In this document: one piece after another, positions 41,751 through 52,587 of the stretch
Layout of the letters: each line of letters opens with the position of its first letter
Position numbering within the stretch: position 1 is the first letter of the stretch
Assembly (NCBI GenBank): GCA_029263415.1
Contig: JAJCXN010000055.1
Coordinates: 124,001-188,000 of the forward strand
Reading direction: 5' to 3'
Length of the DNA: 64,000 bases
Source: Acidobacteriota bacterium
GTDB taxonomy: Bacteria > Acidobacteriota > Thermoanaerobaculia > Multivoradales > Multivoraceae
Notes under the pieces: generated by a model
What the model was told of the DNA's origin: nothing
The model's input: only the letters and a program-made list of their open reading frames with translations
The model's database searches: none
Position numbers and translations under genes: made by a program

Positions 41751-44720
41751 CTAGCGATTGAACAACTTCAAGAATGCGATGAAGGCAGTGAAGCCATCCG
41801 CCGGACCAGCGATCGGGAAACCGATGTCGAAGTTGACCACGGTGCCCCACGGCCCCATGACCGTGCCGTTGAGCCCGATGCCCGCCAGTAGCTCGTCCTC
41901 GAACCGCGATGCAAGGTCAGTAGCCAGGGCAGCATCGCCCACCAGATCCACTCGGAAAACGTCCCCAAGGTTGAAACCGTAGGACAGATGTGCAGCCGTC
42001 ACTTCTTCGGCCTTGACGATGCCGGAAGAGTAGCCACGGATCGTCACGTCGGAGAAGAAGCCGAAATCGTACTTGCTGAAACGATCAAGGTTGTCACCGC
42101 CCGCGTATTCGAGCTGTGCGCCGAACTTGGTGAACTTGGGGAGGTGCCAGATCTTGCGAATCGACGCGCCATAGCGCTGATAGTTCTCTTGATCTTGGTT
42201 GAAGTCGGTGTTGCCGGGGAGGCCCCACGGTGTCCAATCGCCGCGTCGGTTCTCGCTGCCGCTGAGCCTGACGGAGAAGCCCTTGCGGTTGTAGTCGGCG
42301 GTGACCTGGACTTGGTGATCGATGTGATCTTCGGGTAGTACGAACTCAGGTGCGGTGTCATCGGCCGTGCTGAAGTTGTTGAAGCCGATGCTGTACTGCA
42401 AGCCGACCTTGAAGAATTGACCGATCGGTCGGCCGAGGTTGAAGTCGATGTTGGGCCTGAGCGCCTTCACTGCTTCTTCGCGGACCTCGAGGTTGTCCCG
42501 GAAGACCTGGTCCTCGCCGGCAATGGCGAGACCGAAGGCATCGACTCCCGCTTCCCAGCGGCTGCCGAAGAGCGATGGATCGGCGATGTTGGCTAGCAAG
42601 AGCGGCCCGGCAAAGAAGAGATTTACCTGAGTTCCCGTGCCGCGCCAGTCGAAGTTGAAGTAGTTGATTCCCGCAAGAGGCAAAGGGAAATCCTGCGAGT
42701 CGTCGTAAAAGACACCGCCGACGAGGAACAGCCTGCTCTTGTCGAACTCTTCCTTGACCACGCGCTCGCCCGACTTGTCGGTCGCTAGGTAGCGCAGCCC
42801 TTTGGCTGTGTCGCGCACCATCGTCGACTCAGAATCAAGGATCGCCTGTCGTCGTTGCTCGAAGTCGACAGGATTGATCTGGATGTCAGTGAGCTCGACT
42901 TCGCGTTCGACCAGAGTGGTACCACTCAGGATCGAGAATAGCTGCTGGCCCTTGACTCGTGTGCCCAAGATGAATGCGTCGCGGGACCACGGTGCGGCGG
43001 CACCATTGACGGTCAATGGTGTGTAGGTCGTGGTCTCCTCGTTGGAAATGACATCGCCGACTAATCCGAGCTGAATGGCGTTGCTGCGCACCCGGACGTA
43101 AAGCTCTCGATCGACCCAAACAGTGCCCTTGTAGAGGGTGCGCCCCTCTTCAGGTTTGATCCTCGGCGAGAAATCGACGACCCAGGTATCGCGACCCTCA
43201 ACGACGGCTGTGCCCCGCAGTTGATAGCTGTAGTCCTTGGTGAAATTGATGTCGACGGGTTGGGCCGCTGCCTTTTCGGGCTGGATCAGTGGAATCTCGG
43301 GAATCGCCTTGCGCCGCCAGCGGACCCCGTTGACGAAGAACTCTTCCCACGCCCAGTCGAAGCCGCCATCCGCGTTGACGAAGTACGGACCGCGAAAGGT
43401 GGTGTCGAGAGATTGAGCTCCACCGAGTAGGAAGCGCAGCGACATTGAATTGGTAGCCGCGTAGTTCTCGAGGCGTCTGCTTTGAGCATCTTCTGATGCC
43501 TGCAAACGTCTGAGGACTTCGCCCACCGGCATGCGGCGGGTGTCGGCGACGTCGACTTGTTCCTCGACGCTGTCCACACCTTCGAGTGCCCCGAGGCCTT
43601 GGCGGCTCAAGGCGACCAAGAAGGCGGCCGAGACGTCGGCGCTTTGCACGTCGAGACGGTAGCCGGGTCTTGCTCGACGACCGCCGAAGAGCGACTGCGG
43701 CTCGGCACCAGCGGTGAGCAGGGTTGGCGTAGTGAGCGAGCGGTCAGTGAAGGCCAGATCCACGGAAGCGGCACCGGTCGGCTTCTCGACGACAACTCTC
43801 AAGGCAAGATCTTCGCCTCGAACAAAGCTCCAAGCGTTGGCGCCCTGGGGTGTCGAGTAGGGATCGAAGTTGATGTCCCCAGCGAACTCCGTCGCCCACA
43901 AGCCCAGTGGTGCCGCGCGCGCAAGTGATGGTGTGCCGAGATCGAAGATCGCGATCTGGCCGCCGACTTCGGCCACTCGCGCAGCGCCAGCGAGGGCAGT
44001 GGTGGTATCAGCGCCGGTGGCGAGGCCTAAGATCACCAGCTCGCTATCGGGATCCGCGGCGATCAGTGCCTCGCGGAACGCCTTGAGTTGTTCCGTGTTC
44101 TCGGCATCGATTAGTTCCATCGCGAAGGCGATGCCATCGATGTAGGCAGCGAGGTCTTCTTCAATCAGGGCAGTGAGTTCGGCTGCATCAGGGCGTTCAA
44201 AGCCCACCAAGAGCTTGGCCTCAGGTCTAGCGCCAGTGACCGCGACGGCAGTTCGTTTGATCAGGAAGTTCCAGTCGGCAGGCGATTCGGCAGGACTGCC
44301 GCCGGTCCACCGCAGCCGAACCCGAGGTGCGTTGCTGGAGCGCCCGAGTCGTTCGCTGAGTTGTTCGAGTTCGTTTGCAAGATCGTTGGCATTGGCGGTC
44401 AGCGGGGCTGGAGTCGCGATGTTTGCGTCGATCACCAGCTCGAAGGGCCCAGTGTACGTGGACTCAGGCGCGGTGCTGCCAGGCACGTACAAGAAGAGTT
44501 GAGCGGTGTCTTCGGTGGCCAGTGCCTCGATCTCGGCTGCGGCTCCGGCAGAAGATGCCTCAAGACCGACACACGGATTGCAGCGGGCGATCTCGGCCGC
44601 AGTCTTGGGTTCCTGAGCGTTGGCCGTAAGGCAAGTGAGCGAGGCTGCGACGAGCCAGGACAGGACGCCGTTGGTGAAAGGCCTTCGCGAGAGGGTCGAT
44701 GAAGACAGCTGGATTTGCAT
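41751..44720 (-). CDS. outer-membrane beta-barrel protein with periplasmic LolA-like region
   Basis: A 989-residue protein with a signal peptide (hydrophobic residues 19-34, cleavage near ANA-Q). Residues about 60-330 are a soluble alpha/beta region ('LLVGFERPDAAELTALIEED', 'SELVILGLATGADTTTA'). About 430-640 resemble LolA/outer-membrane lipoprotein-sorting folds ('SYQLRGTAVVEGRDTWVVDF', 'GTVWVDRELYVRVRSNAIQL'). Residues 670-989 show alternating aromatic and polar strands typical of a barrel ('VGLQYSIGFNNF', 'GFSVRLSGSENRRGDW', 'VNFDIGFPIAG'), ending in LFNR instead of a terminal Phe. Probably outer-membrane located; cargo or partner unknown. Confidence 0.72.
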   Translation of the reverse strand: MQIQLSSSTLSRRPFTNGVLSWLVAASLTCLTANAQEPKTAAEIARCNPCVGLEASSAGAAAEIEALATEDTAQLFLYVPGSTAPESTYTGPFELVIDANIATPAPLTANANDLANELEQLSERLGRSSNAPRVRLRWTGGSPAESPADWNFLIKRTAVAVTGARPEAKLLVGFERPDAAELTALIEEDLAAYIDGIAFAMELIDAENTEQLKAFREALIAADPDSELVILGLATGADTTTALAGAARVAEVGGQIAIFDLGTPSLARAAPLGLWATEFAGDINFDPYSTPQGANAWSFVRGEDLALRVVVEKPTGAASVDLAFTDRSLTTPTLLTAGAEPQSLFGGRRARPGYRLDVQSADVSAAFLVALSRQGLGALEGVDSVEEQVDVADTRRMPVGEVLRRLQASEDAQSRRLENYAATNSMSLRFLLGGAQSLDTTFRGPYFVNADGGFDWAWEEFFVNGVRWRRKAIPEIPLIQPEKAAAQPVDINFTKDYSYQLRGTAVVEGRDTWVVDFSPRIKPEEGRTLYKGTVWVDRELYVRVRSNAIQLGLVGDVISNEETTTYTPLTVNGAAAPWSRDAFILGTRVKGQQLFSILSGTTLVEREVELTDIQINPVDFEQRRQAILDSESTMVRDTAKGLRYLATDKSGERVVKEEFDKSRLFLVGGVFYDDSQDFPLPLAGINYFNFDWRGTGTQVNLFFAGPLLLANIADPSLFGSRWEAGVDAFGLAIAGEDQVFRDNLEVREEAVKALRPNIDFNLGRPIGQFFKVGLQYSIGFNNFSTADDTAPEFVLPEDHIDHQVQVTADYNRKGFSVRLSGSENRRGDWTPWGLPGNTDFNQDQENYQRYGASIRKIWHLPKFTKFGAQLEYAGGDNLDRFSKYDFGFFSDVTIRGYSSGIVKAEEVTAAHLSYGFNLGDVFRVDLVGDAALATDLASRFEDELLAGIGLNGTVMGPWGTVVNFDIGFPIAGPADGFTAFIAFLKLFNR

Positions 44721-45035
44721 TCGAGTAGATGTTCCTTCGCCTGTTGCGACTGGAAAATGGAAGAGCGAAAATGGAAGTGCGGAGAGCGAGACATTGCCGC
44801 CGATCGCTAGTGATTCAAGGCTCTAACACGCGAGCGGTATCATGGATTTCCGGGTGATGGACTCTTGTCCCCTTGAAGGACTACGCAGAGAGGTACGCAG
44901 AGAGGCAACGAAAGGATGCTAATCCAATCGACCGGAAACAGTGCGAACAGAGTGCGAACAGTGCGGCTGATCTTGGATGTGCCGCTGTGTGATCGACCCA
45001 GAGCCGAATGTGCGGACCACGGGGGGCGCGGCCCT
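44721..45035. repeat. 315-base spacer with three short tandem duplications
   Basis: Upstream of the outer-membrane protein gene lie GAAAATGGAAG(A/T)GC twice (44753-44780), TACGCAGAGAGG twice (44882-44905) and GTGCGAACAGA followed by GTGCGAACAG (44941-44961). A ribosome site GAAGGA precedes the minus-strand ATG at 44720. No gene is seen. Confidence 0.8.
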
Positions 45036-45956
45036 TTAGCTGAGGTCCTCGAGAGCGGTCTTTACGTCAGGAAAAGCGAACCTGAAGCCTTGGTCCTTCA
45101 GTCGTTGAGACACGACGAAACGACCATACAGCGCCAGATCTGGATCGGTGCCGATCAGTGGAGCGCCGATTCGTACCAGAATGCCGGGGGTTGGTAGGCC
45201 GATTGGGATCGCCAAAGAGCGCCGCAGGGTCTTCATGAATGTTGCATTGGAGACCGGTTTCGGCGCGCTTGCGACGTACATCCCTTGGAACCCGTTGTTT
45301 GAAATCGCTTGCTCGAACAGTTGGTTCATGTCGGACTCATGAATCCAGCTGATTCCTTGACGACCATGGCCTACCTTGCCACCTAGGCCACTGCGCACGA
45401 GTCGCTTCAGAGTGGACAACGCGCCGCCGCTTCGACCCAGGACAAAGCTCGTGCGCAGAATGACGCCGCGTACGGAGGGAGGGATGGACTCAGCGAACGC
45501 CTCTTCCCACCGCAGCCCCACGGTCGGCGCGAGGCCGAGCCCTGTGGTCGAATGCTCGTCGCATTGCTGGGTCGGCGAATCTCCATAGATATGAGCGGTG
45601 GACATCTGCACCCACACACTCGGTGGATTGGCTACCTCGCGCACAGCCTTGCCCAGCGCCCGAGTTGAATCGACGCGCGATCTAAGGATTTCGTCACAGT
45701 TCTCTGGCGTCTTGACGCAATCAACAGTGCGACCAGCGAGGTTAACCAGCGCGGTGGTGCCATCTAGCTCTGTGGCCCAGCTGCCAACGCTGGCGCCATC
45801 CCAGGCGACATGGCGCCAGCGTCCTTCTTTGCTCGGAGCGGTTCGAGACAGGATGACGACCTCATGACCGATCGCGCTCAGATGCCGAGCAAGGTTGAGC
45901 CCGAGGAATCCTGAACCGCCAGCGATCACAGTTTTAGTGGTCGTCGCATCCCCCAT
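45036..45956 (-). CDS. TIGR01777-type NAD(P)-dependent epimerase
   Basis: A 306-residue SDR-type protein. The nucleotide loop is IAGGSGFLGLNLARHL; 'LVNLAGRTVDC', 'STAHIYGDSPTQQCDE', 'LRTSFVLGRSGGAL', 'GHGRQGISWIHESDMNQLF' and the C-terminal 'RFVVSQRLKDQGFRFAFPDV' (in parts) match the TIGR01777/SDR39U1 family. These are NAD(P)-binding epimerase-like proteins of mostly unknown substrate. Two unusual Cys residues lie in the 'VDCVKTPENCDEIL' region. It follows the NhaC gene by 15 bases on the same strand and so may share the recA transcript. Confidence 0.87.
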   Translation of the reverse strand: MGDATTTKTVIAGGSGFLGLNLARHLSAIGHEVVILSRTAPSKEGRWRHVAWDGASVGSWATELDGTTALVNLAGRTVDCVKTPENCDEILRSRVDSTRALGKAVREVANPPSVWVQMSTAHIYGDSPTQQCDEHSTTGLGLAPTVGLRWEEAFAESIPPSVRGVILRTSFVLGRSGGALSTLKRLVRSGLGGKVGHGRQGISWIHESDMNQLFEQAISNNGFQGMYVASAPKPVSNATFMKTLRRSLAIPIGLPTPGILVRIGAPLIGTDPDLALYGRFVVSQRLKDQGFRFAFPDVKTALEDLS

Positions 45957-45971
45957 TCTTCGGCCACTCTT

Positions 45972-47786
45972 TTACGTTGTTCGACGACCCAGAAGCCGGA
46001 CTAGGCCAGCCATTGCGCCCACCCCCAGCAACAGCACGAGCCAGGGCGAAAGACCGAATGAGGCGGGGATGATGCCGACTACAACGGCGGCGAGGCCCGC
46101 ACTCAGAGCGTACGGTAGTTGCGTCTTGACATGCGCCATGTGATCGGAACCCGAGGCCATGCTCGCGAGTACCGTAGTGTCCGCGATCGGCGAGCAATGG
46201 TCTCCCCAGACGCTGCCGGCGAGCACCGAAGCGATGGTGCCTAGCAGGATGGAACTGTAGGCGCTGCTATCTACGGCAGTGCCCGCGGCTATGTTCAGTC
46301 CGTGGGCCATCGGAATCACTACTGGCGTGAGAATGGCCATGGTGCCCCAGGATGTGCCAGTGGCGAACGCGACCGCCGCTGCCAGGACAAACGTCACCAG
46401 CGGCAACCAAGTGGGGGAAAGCTGACCTTCGGTGAGCTGCAGCAAGTAGGGCGCGGTACCGAGGTCCCCGCAAATGGCCCCAAGCGACCATGCCAGAATC
46501 AGCACAACAAACGCCACCATAGGCGCCTTGATGCCTGCGATGGCGGCTGCGCTGGTTTCGTGCAAGGTCAGGATACGTTGGCTGATGGCAAGAGCCCCGG
46601 CGACTAGCAGGCCCAGGAAGCTGGCCCACAAGAGTGCGTGGTAGCTGTTGGCTGCGGCAAACACATTGCGAACGCGCTCGAGTCCACTGGTGCCAACGAC
46701 GCTGCTGTCGCCACTGCCGGTAACCCACAGGCCGACGAGGACCATGCCGATGATCGTTGCGATCGGCAGTACGGCGTTGATCGCGCGTTGCGGTTTGCCT
46801 TCGACCACCTGAAGGGCGGTCTGATCGTAGTCAGCCAGGACCACGTGATCCTCGGCCAGGACCGCGCCACCTTTGGCTCTCTGTTCCGCCTTGCGCATGG
46901 GGCCAAAGTCACGGCCGCTAAAGGCGATCGAGAAGCCCAGCGCGAGGGCGAAGAACTGGTAGAAGCGGTAGGGAATGGAAGCGACAATGGCGGGGAAGGC
47001 TTGGCGTGCGAGCTCCAAACCGTCGAACGCTTCTTGAACCAAGCCGATTTCGAACCCGATCCACGTCGAAATCGGAATCAGGCTCACTACTGGTGCTGCG
47101 GTTGAATCGACGATGTACGCAAGCTTCTCACGCGAAATCCGAAGGCGGTCCGTGACCGGCCGCATGGTCGGTCCGACGATCAGAGTGTTGGCGTAGTCGT
47201 CGAAGAAGATGGCGACGCCCATGAACCAGGTGGCGAGCTGGCCTTTCTCCGGCGAAGTGGCGATTTTGGTCAGCCGGTTGACGATGGCTTGCGTGCCTCC
47301 GGCTCTGGCGACCACGCCCACGGTCGCACTGAGCAGCGCCGAGAAGATCAAGATTGCTGCATGGTCCGCATCCGCTAGAGCCGGCACGATGTAGGCGTCG
47401 ATGGTACGAGCGAAGGCCGTGAACACACCACCGTGCACGAATAGTGCGCCCAAGAAGATCGCGACCACGAGCGCGATCAGCACATCCTTGAGCAGCAGCG
47501 CCAGCACTATGGCAGCGAGTGGTGGCAGCACCGACCGAAATCCACGGTGGCTGGGTGCGGCCTCAACCTGAGCCTCATCTGCCTGGCTCTCCTCAGGCTG
47601 GGCTGGCCCGGCTTGAGCTGCGCCAGCCTGGGCTGGCTCGGATGAGCCTTCCTCAACCTCTTCCGTGGCGGCCGCGGTCGCAGCGGGGTTCTGCGCTCCG
47701 ATCGATGGAGCGACAAACATCGCGAAAGTGATCAACAGCGCTGCCAGAGGGAACCGCCAGGGAATGGTTGCAGGAAGGTTAAGCAA
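45972..47786 (-). CDS. NhaC-family Na+/H+ antiporter with N-terminal extension
   Basis: A 604-residue transporter. Residues 1-31 look like a signal peptide or first membrane helix ('RFPLAALLITFAMFVAPSIG'), then 32-78 are a low-complexity Ala/Glu/Gln/Pro linker. From about 84 on there are 10-12 membrane segments with the family motifs 'SALLSATVGVVARAGGTQAI', 'GVAIFFDDYANTLIVGPTMR', 'DSTAAPVVSLIPISTWIGFE' and 'ATGTSWGTMAILTPVVIPMA'. Likely exchanges Na+ for H+ or a related solute in the inner membrane. The start is TTG at 47786, 2 bases after the recA stop and without a visible ribosome site, so translation is probably coupled to recA. Confidence 0.88.
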   Translation of the reverse strand: MLNLPATIPWRFPLAALLITFAMFVAPSIGAQNPAATAAATEEVEEGSSEPAQAGAAQAGPAQPEESQADEAQVEAAPSHRGFRSVLPPLAAIVLALLLKDVLIALVVAIFLGALFVHGGVFTAFARTIDAYIVPALADADHAAILIFSALLSATVGVVARAGGTQAIVNRLTKIATSPEKGQLATWFMGVAIFFDDYANTLIVGPTMRPVTDRLRISREKLAYIVDSTAAPVVSLIPISTWIGFEIGLVQEAFDGLELARQAFPAIVASIPYRFYQFFALALGFSIAFSGRDFGPMRKAEQRAKGGAVLAEDHVVLADYDQTALQVVEGKPQRAINAVLPIATIIGMVLVGLWVTGSGDSSVVGTSGLERVRNVFAAANSYHALLWASFLGLLVAGALAISQRILTLHETSAAAIAGIKAPMVAFVVLILAWSLGAICGDLGTAPYLLQLTEGQLSPTWLPLVTFVLAAAVAFATGTSWGTMAILTPVVIPMAHGLNIAAGTAVDSSAYSSILLGTIASVLAGSVWGDHCSPIADTTVLASMASGSDHMAHVKTQLPYALSAGLAAVVVGIIPASFGLSPWLVLLLGVGAMAGLVRLLGRRTT

Positions 47787-47788
47787 GA

Positions 47789-48844
<1,056 letters not shown>

Positions 48845-49092
48845 GTTTTGGTGCTCCGTGAGGTGGTCGAGCTGACAAGTCAAGGTTGTGATTTGTCGCT
48901 CATTGAGGGTGATCTCTTGTGCACCCACTCTTCCAGTGGAGTGCGGTGATTGCAAGGCCGAAAGATAGGGTGGTGCGGTCGAGGTGAAGGTTGCGGAGTG
49001 AGCCCAAACGGCTGTCTCCATCACTAAGGACGCCAAATAGCATCCGGTTCGCTCACCAGGGCCTCTTCTTGGGCTTAAAATGCCGAGTTCTT

Positions 49093-50052
49093 ATGACGCT
49101 CTTGAGCTGGATCGACCGATTGCACGAGATCGCAGCGAAGCATCCCGAGTCGTGCCGCATCGATCTGGGCGCAAGCCTCGCGCGCCGCTCGACCCTTCGA
49201 ATTGGCGGGGCTGCGGAGGCGTTCCTCGAGATTGGAGATGCCGCCACGCTACAGGCGGTTCTCGATCTTTGCTGCTTGGATGATGTGCCTCACTTGATGG
49301 TCGGCAAGGGTGCGAACCTGCTGTTTCCAGACCAGGGACTGCGGGGCGTGGTGTGTCGGCTGGTCGGGGAATTTCGTGATTCGCAGATCGTCGGAACTGA
49401 GGTGACGGCGGGGGCGGGCGTGCTGTTGGCGCAGCTAGCTAAGCAGTGTGCAACGCGAGGACTGGTTGGTTTAGAAGCACTGGCAGGGTTCCCAGCCTCG
49501 GTTGGAGGGGCGGTAACCATGAATGCTGGCTGTTATGGCACCGAGGTCAGCGAGATTCTTGTAGATGTCGAGGTGCTGGGCCATGATCTTGAGAGTAACC
49601 AGTTCGTTCTCAGAAGCTACAGCGTTGAACAGCTACAGCCTCAGTATCGGTCGACGTGCCTCAAGGGCAGCGGCTCGGTGGTGCTGTCCGCTCGTTTCAC
49701 GCTGAGCGAGGGCGATCCGGCAGCGACGCTTGAGCGTTTGAATGACCTTAATCGCCGACGTTGGGAGAGCCTGCCATCAGGGAAGCCGAACGCGGGCTCG
49801 ATCTTCCGCAATCCGCCTGGTGACTTTGCCGGGCGCTTGTTGGATCAGTACGGGGTGAAAGGGCTTCGGGTCGGCGACGCACAGTTCAGCGAGAAGCATG
49901 CGAACGTGATCGTCAACCTCGGTTCTGCTCGAGCACAAGACGTGGTCGAGGTGATGTTGAAAGCCCGAGCTAGGGTTCAGGACGGTTGCGGAGTGATGCT
50001 GGAACCGGAGTTGATCTTGGTTGGCGAACTTGCGCGTTTGTGGGAGCCATGA
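49093..50052 (+). CDS. murB: UDP-N-acetylenolpyruvoylglucosamine reductase MurB (type II-like)
   Basis: A 319-residue FAD-dependent reductase of peptidoglycan synthesis from the ATG at 49093; an in-frame start 34 codons earlier adds no conserved sequence. FAD-binding motifs: '[15 protein letters not shown]', '[20 protein letters not shown]' and '[20 protein letters not shown]'. Substrate and catalytic region: '[20 protein letters not shown]' and '[12 protein letters not shown]', the compact pattern of type II enzymes without the extra tyrosine loop. It reduces the enolpyruvyl group to the lactyl group of muramic acid. Divergent from recA; the glycosyltransferase gene follows after 34 bases. 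Confidence 0.94.
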   Translation: MTLLSWIDRLHEIAAKHPESCRIDLGASLARRSTLRIGGAAEAFLEIGDAATLQAVLDLCCLDDVPHLMVGKGANLLFPDQGLRGVVCRLVGEFRDSQIVGTEVTAGAGVLLAQLAKQCATRGLVGLEALAGFPASVGGAVTMNAGCYGTEVSEILVDVEVLGHDLESNQFVLRSYSVEQLQPQYRSTCLKGSGSVVLSARFTLSEGDPAATLERLNDLNRRRWESLPSGKPNAGSIFRNPPGDFAGRLLDQYGVKGLRVGDAQFSEKHANVIVNLGSARAQDVVEVMLKARARVQDGCGVMLEPELILVGELARLWEP

Positions 50053-50086
50053 CGTCCCCCGTCGTTGGATAGGATCAGCGTGGACT

Positions 50087-50836
50087 ATGAAGCTATCCGT
50101 CGTCATTCCTGTCTACAACGAGCGCGAAACCCTTGAGGAACTCCTGGGCCGCGTCATCGTTGCTCCGTTGGCTAGTGGGATCGATCCCACAATAGAGGTC
50201 ATCGTGGTCGATGACGGCTCGACCGACGGCACCCGCGACCTACTCCGTGAGCTCGGCCAACGACTACCGATCCGAGTCTTCGAGCAAGACCACAATCAGG
50301 GTAAAGGCGCGGCCATCCGGCGCGGCTTTGCCGAGGCGACCGGTGACCTCTACTTGATTCAGGACGCGGATCTCGAGTACGACCCGGCCGAGTATCCGGT
50401 GTTGCTGGGCCCAATCGTCGACGGTCATGCCGATGTTGTCTATGGCTCGAGGTTCCTAGCGGGCCCTCATCGGGTCCTGTTCTTTTGGCACTCACTGGGC
50501 AATCGCGCGCTAACCATGCTGTCCAACATGATGACTGACCTCAACCTGTCGGACATGGAGACCTGTTACAAGGTGTTTCGCAGTGGAGTCCTCGACGGCC
50601 TCGAGCTCAAGTCGAATCGCTTTGGAATCGAACCAGAGCTAACCGCGCGAGTGGCTCAACGCAGGGCTCGTCTCTATGAGGTGCCGATTTCTTACCACGG
50701 TCGAACCTACGAAGAAGGCAAGAAGATCGGCTGGAAAGACGGTGTCTCGGCTGTTTGGTCGATCCTCAAGTACAATCTTTGGGACCGGGTCAGGCCGCTT
50801 GGCGAGCCACTTCCCAAGATAACTCCTCAGAAATGA
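50087..50836 (+). CDS. GT-A glycosyltransferase family 2 (polyprenyl/dolichyl-phosphate type)
   Basis: A 249-residue GT2 enzyme starting at the ATG at 50087. Motifs: [20 protein letters not shown], '[16 protein letters not shown]', '[16 protein letters not shown]' (the DxD-type DAD), 'DVVYGSRFL' and '[14 protein letters not shown]'. It lacks C-terminal membrane helices, like single-domain dolichyl-phosphate mannose synthase-type enzymes. It probably transfers a sugar from a nucleotide to a polyprenyl phosphate at the inner membrane. The stop overlaps the lipoprotein start (ATGA), so the two are coupled. Confidence 0.9.
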   Translation: MKLSVVIPVYNERETLEELLGRVIVAPLASGIDPTIEVIVVDDGSTDGTRDLLRELGQRLPIRVFEQDHNQGKGAAIRRGFAEATGDLYLIQDADLEYDPAEYPVLLGPIVDGHADVVYGSRFLAGPHRVLFFWHSLGNRALTMLSNMMTDLNLSDMETCYKVFRSGVLDGLELKSNRFGIEPELTARVAQRRARLYEVPISYHGRTYEEGKKIGWKDGVSAVWSILKYNLWDRVRPLGEPLPKITPQK

Positions 50837-51360
50837 GTGCCGAAACTGTGAGCAATTCATCGCGTGCGCTGCGGCTAACCACTGGCGGCCTTCTACTTGC
50901 TGTCGCGACCCTGAGTGGGGCCTGTGGTGAGTCCGACCCATATGCTGTGATCGAGGCGCAACGGGCGCAATACACTGCACAAGCGCAAGGCTTCTACGTT
51001 GACGAGCGGGTCATCGATCGTGAGCCGATCATGGATGCTGACGGCAACGAAGTGAGCATCGAGCCGATCATCGAGAAGGACATCCTGTTCGACATGTTGG
51101 TGCAGAGTGAGGCAGATCAAGCGTTGTCAGGGCTCACCGTTGACTTCGAACATGTTGATTCTTCAGGGAACATCAAGAGCGAGCGCAAGATCTATCTCGA
51201 CATCAGCGCGGTCGGGAGGGGCAATGTCGGGTCCTTCTCAGAGACGTTGACCAATGTTGACTACACTGAGGGCGACGGGTTCACGGTCAACGTCAGATCA
51301 CCGATTCCCGAGGCGGAACGGTCCCAGTATCGGGAGTTCGACGCGGCTCAGGGGAGCTAG
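50833..51360 (+). CDS. lipoprotein of unknown function
   Basis: A 175-residue protein from the ATG of an ATGA overlap with the glycosyltransferase. The N-terminus ([20 protein letters not shown], then [11 protein letters not shown]) has a hydrophobic segment and a lipobox with Cys near residue 31. The mature part is acidic with a repeated 'EP-I' feel ('[20 protein letters not shown]') and beta-like strands: '[20 protein letters not shown]', '[12 protein letters not shown]'. No family recognised. Likely anchored on the periplasmic side of a membrane and paired functionally with the upstream glycosyltransferase or the downstream MoxR operon. Confidence 0.75.
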   Translation: MSAETVSNSSRALRLTTGGLLLAVATLSGACGESDPYAVIEAQRAQYTAQAQGFYVDERVIDREPIMDADGNEVSIEPIIEKDILFDMLVQSEADQALSGLTVDFEHVDSSGNIKSERKIYLDISAVGRGNVGSFSETLTNVDYTEGDGFTVNVRSPIPEAERSQYREFDAAQGS

Positions 51361-51576
51361 CAGCCCACTCACTCACTGAGTCACTTGCGAGTCGCTGTCC
51401 TTGGGACTGAACGGAACTGTCTTGGTCTCCGTAGGTTTTGAGGGACTGACGGCACAAGCAGCCGTTTCATTCGCTCAACTCCAAACCGAAGGACCGCCAT
51501 CATCTCAACCCAGCCGACGGCTCTTGCAGACGGTTCGCCCGTCGATGAAGTATCCAACGAGCGCCATCGCCAGCTA

Positions 51577-52485
51577 TTGCAGGCGTTGGAGGACAATGTC
51601 TGCTCGGTCGTTCGGGGCAAACGACCGGTGGTCCGGCAGGCACTGATCGCACTGGCAGCTCGCGGTCACCTCTTGATCGAGGACGTGCCCGGAGTGGGCA
51701 AGACGATCCTGGCGCAGGCGCTGGCCCGATCGTTGGCGGTCGAGTTTCAGCGTGTGCAGTTCACTAGCGACCTCCTGCCTTCTGATGTGCTCGGGGTTCA
51801 GGTCTATCGCCGCAGCGAAGAGCGCTTTGAATTCGAGCGCGGGCCGATTTTCGCCAGCGTTGTACTGGGCGATGAGATTAACCGAGCAACGCCTAAGACG
51901 CAGTCTGCGTTGCTTGAAGCGATGGCCGAGGGGTTTGTTACCGTTGATCGTGATCGGCACGCATTGCCGCAACCGTTCTTTGTCCTTGCAACGCAGAACC
52001 CGCTGGAGCATCAGGGTACGTTCCCGTTGCCCGAGTCACAGCTGGATCGGTTCTTGATCTCGCTTGAGATCGGATACCCCAAGCGACAAGATGAGCGTGA
52101 CTTGTTGTTGAGCGGCGGCGTCGAGGACGCCCTTGCATCGCTTGAGCCGGTGATGGGTGCGGCCGAGTTGATGGCCATCCAACGCGCAGTCCGAGCAGTG
52201 CACGTCGAAGCAAAACTGGCTGACTTCATGGTCTCGATTGCCGAGGCCAGTCGCACCTCCGCCCATTTGAGTCTCGGAGTTTCGACGCGTGGCCTCCAGG
52301 GGCTCTATCGCGCAGCCCAAGCCTCGGCACTTTTTGATGGGCGTCAGTATGCCGTCCCTGACGACGTGGTTCGTTTGGCTCCGGCGGTTTTGAGTCACCG
52401 AGTTGCGTTTCGTCGGCCGACCGATACCAAGACAGCCCGCACGCTCTTGCGCAAGCTGGTTGAGGGCGTTGCGGTTCCGGTATGA
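51577..52485 (+). CDS. MoxR-family AAA+ ATPase
   Basis: A 302-residue MoxR ATPase as read from TTG 51577. Walker A GVPGVGKT is near 34-41, Walker B 'VVLGDEINRATPKTQSALLE' near 93-112, then 'FFVLATQNPLEHQGTFPLPE' and the arginine-finger region 'SQLDRFLISLEIGYPK'. The frame is open back to a stop at 51439 but contains no ATG, GTG or TTG before 51577, while GAAGGA at 51488-51493 precedes two ATC codons (51499, 51502). The true start may therefore be a non-standard ATC, giving about 25 more residues. MoxR proteins act as chaperones for DUF58/TgpA-type membrane or periplasmic partners, which follow here. Confidence 0.9.
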   Translation: MQALEDNVCSVVRGKRPVVRQALIALAARGHLLIEDVPGVGKTILAQALARSLAVEFQRVQFTSDLLPSDVLGVQVYRRSEERFEFERGPIFASVVLGDEINRATPKTQSALLEAMAEGFVTVDRDRHALPQPFFVLATQNPLEHQGTFPLPESQLDRFLISLEIGYPKRQDERDLLLSGGVEDALASLEPVMGAAELMAIQRAVRAVHVEAKLADFMVSIAEASRTSAHLSLGVSTRGLQGLYRAAQASALFDGRQYAVPDDVVRLAPAVLSHRVAFRRPTDTKTARTLLRKLVEGVAVPV

Positions 52486-52587
52486 GCCGCAGTTCCGATA
52501 TGAGGAGCGAGGCTTTGACCGAACACACTGAGCTGAACCTGCGGCCCTCGATGCAGTCGCGCTCAATTCAGCGGCGCCGTGGCTAGG
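52482..52587 (+). CDS. possible small ORF overlapping moxR and DUF58 starts
   Basis: A 34-codon frame (MSRSSDMRSEALTEHTELNL...) starts at the ATG of an ATGA overlap with the moxR stop and ends inside the first codons of the DUF58 gene. It could be a leader peptide that couples translation, or chance. No family or ribosome site beyond the coupling. Confidence 0.22.

Noticed and set aside
48845-49092. LexA/SOS box upstream of recA
   Set aside because: Neither CTGT-N8-ACAG nor GAAC-N4-GTTC is present in the spacer.
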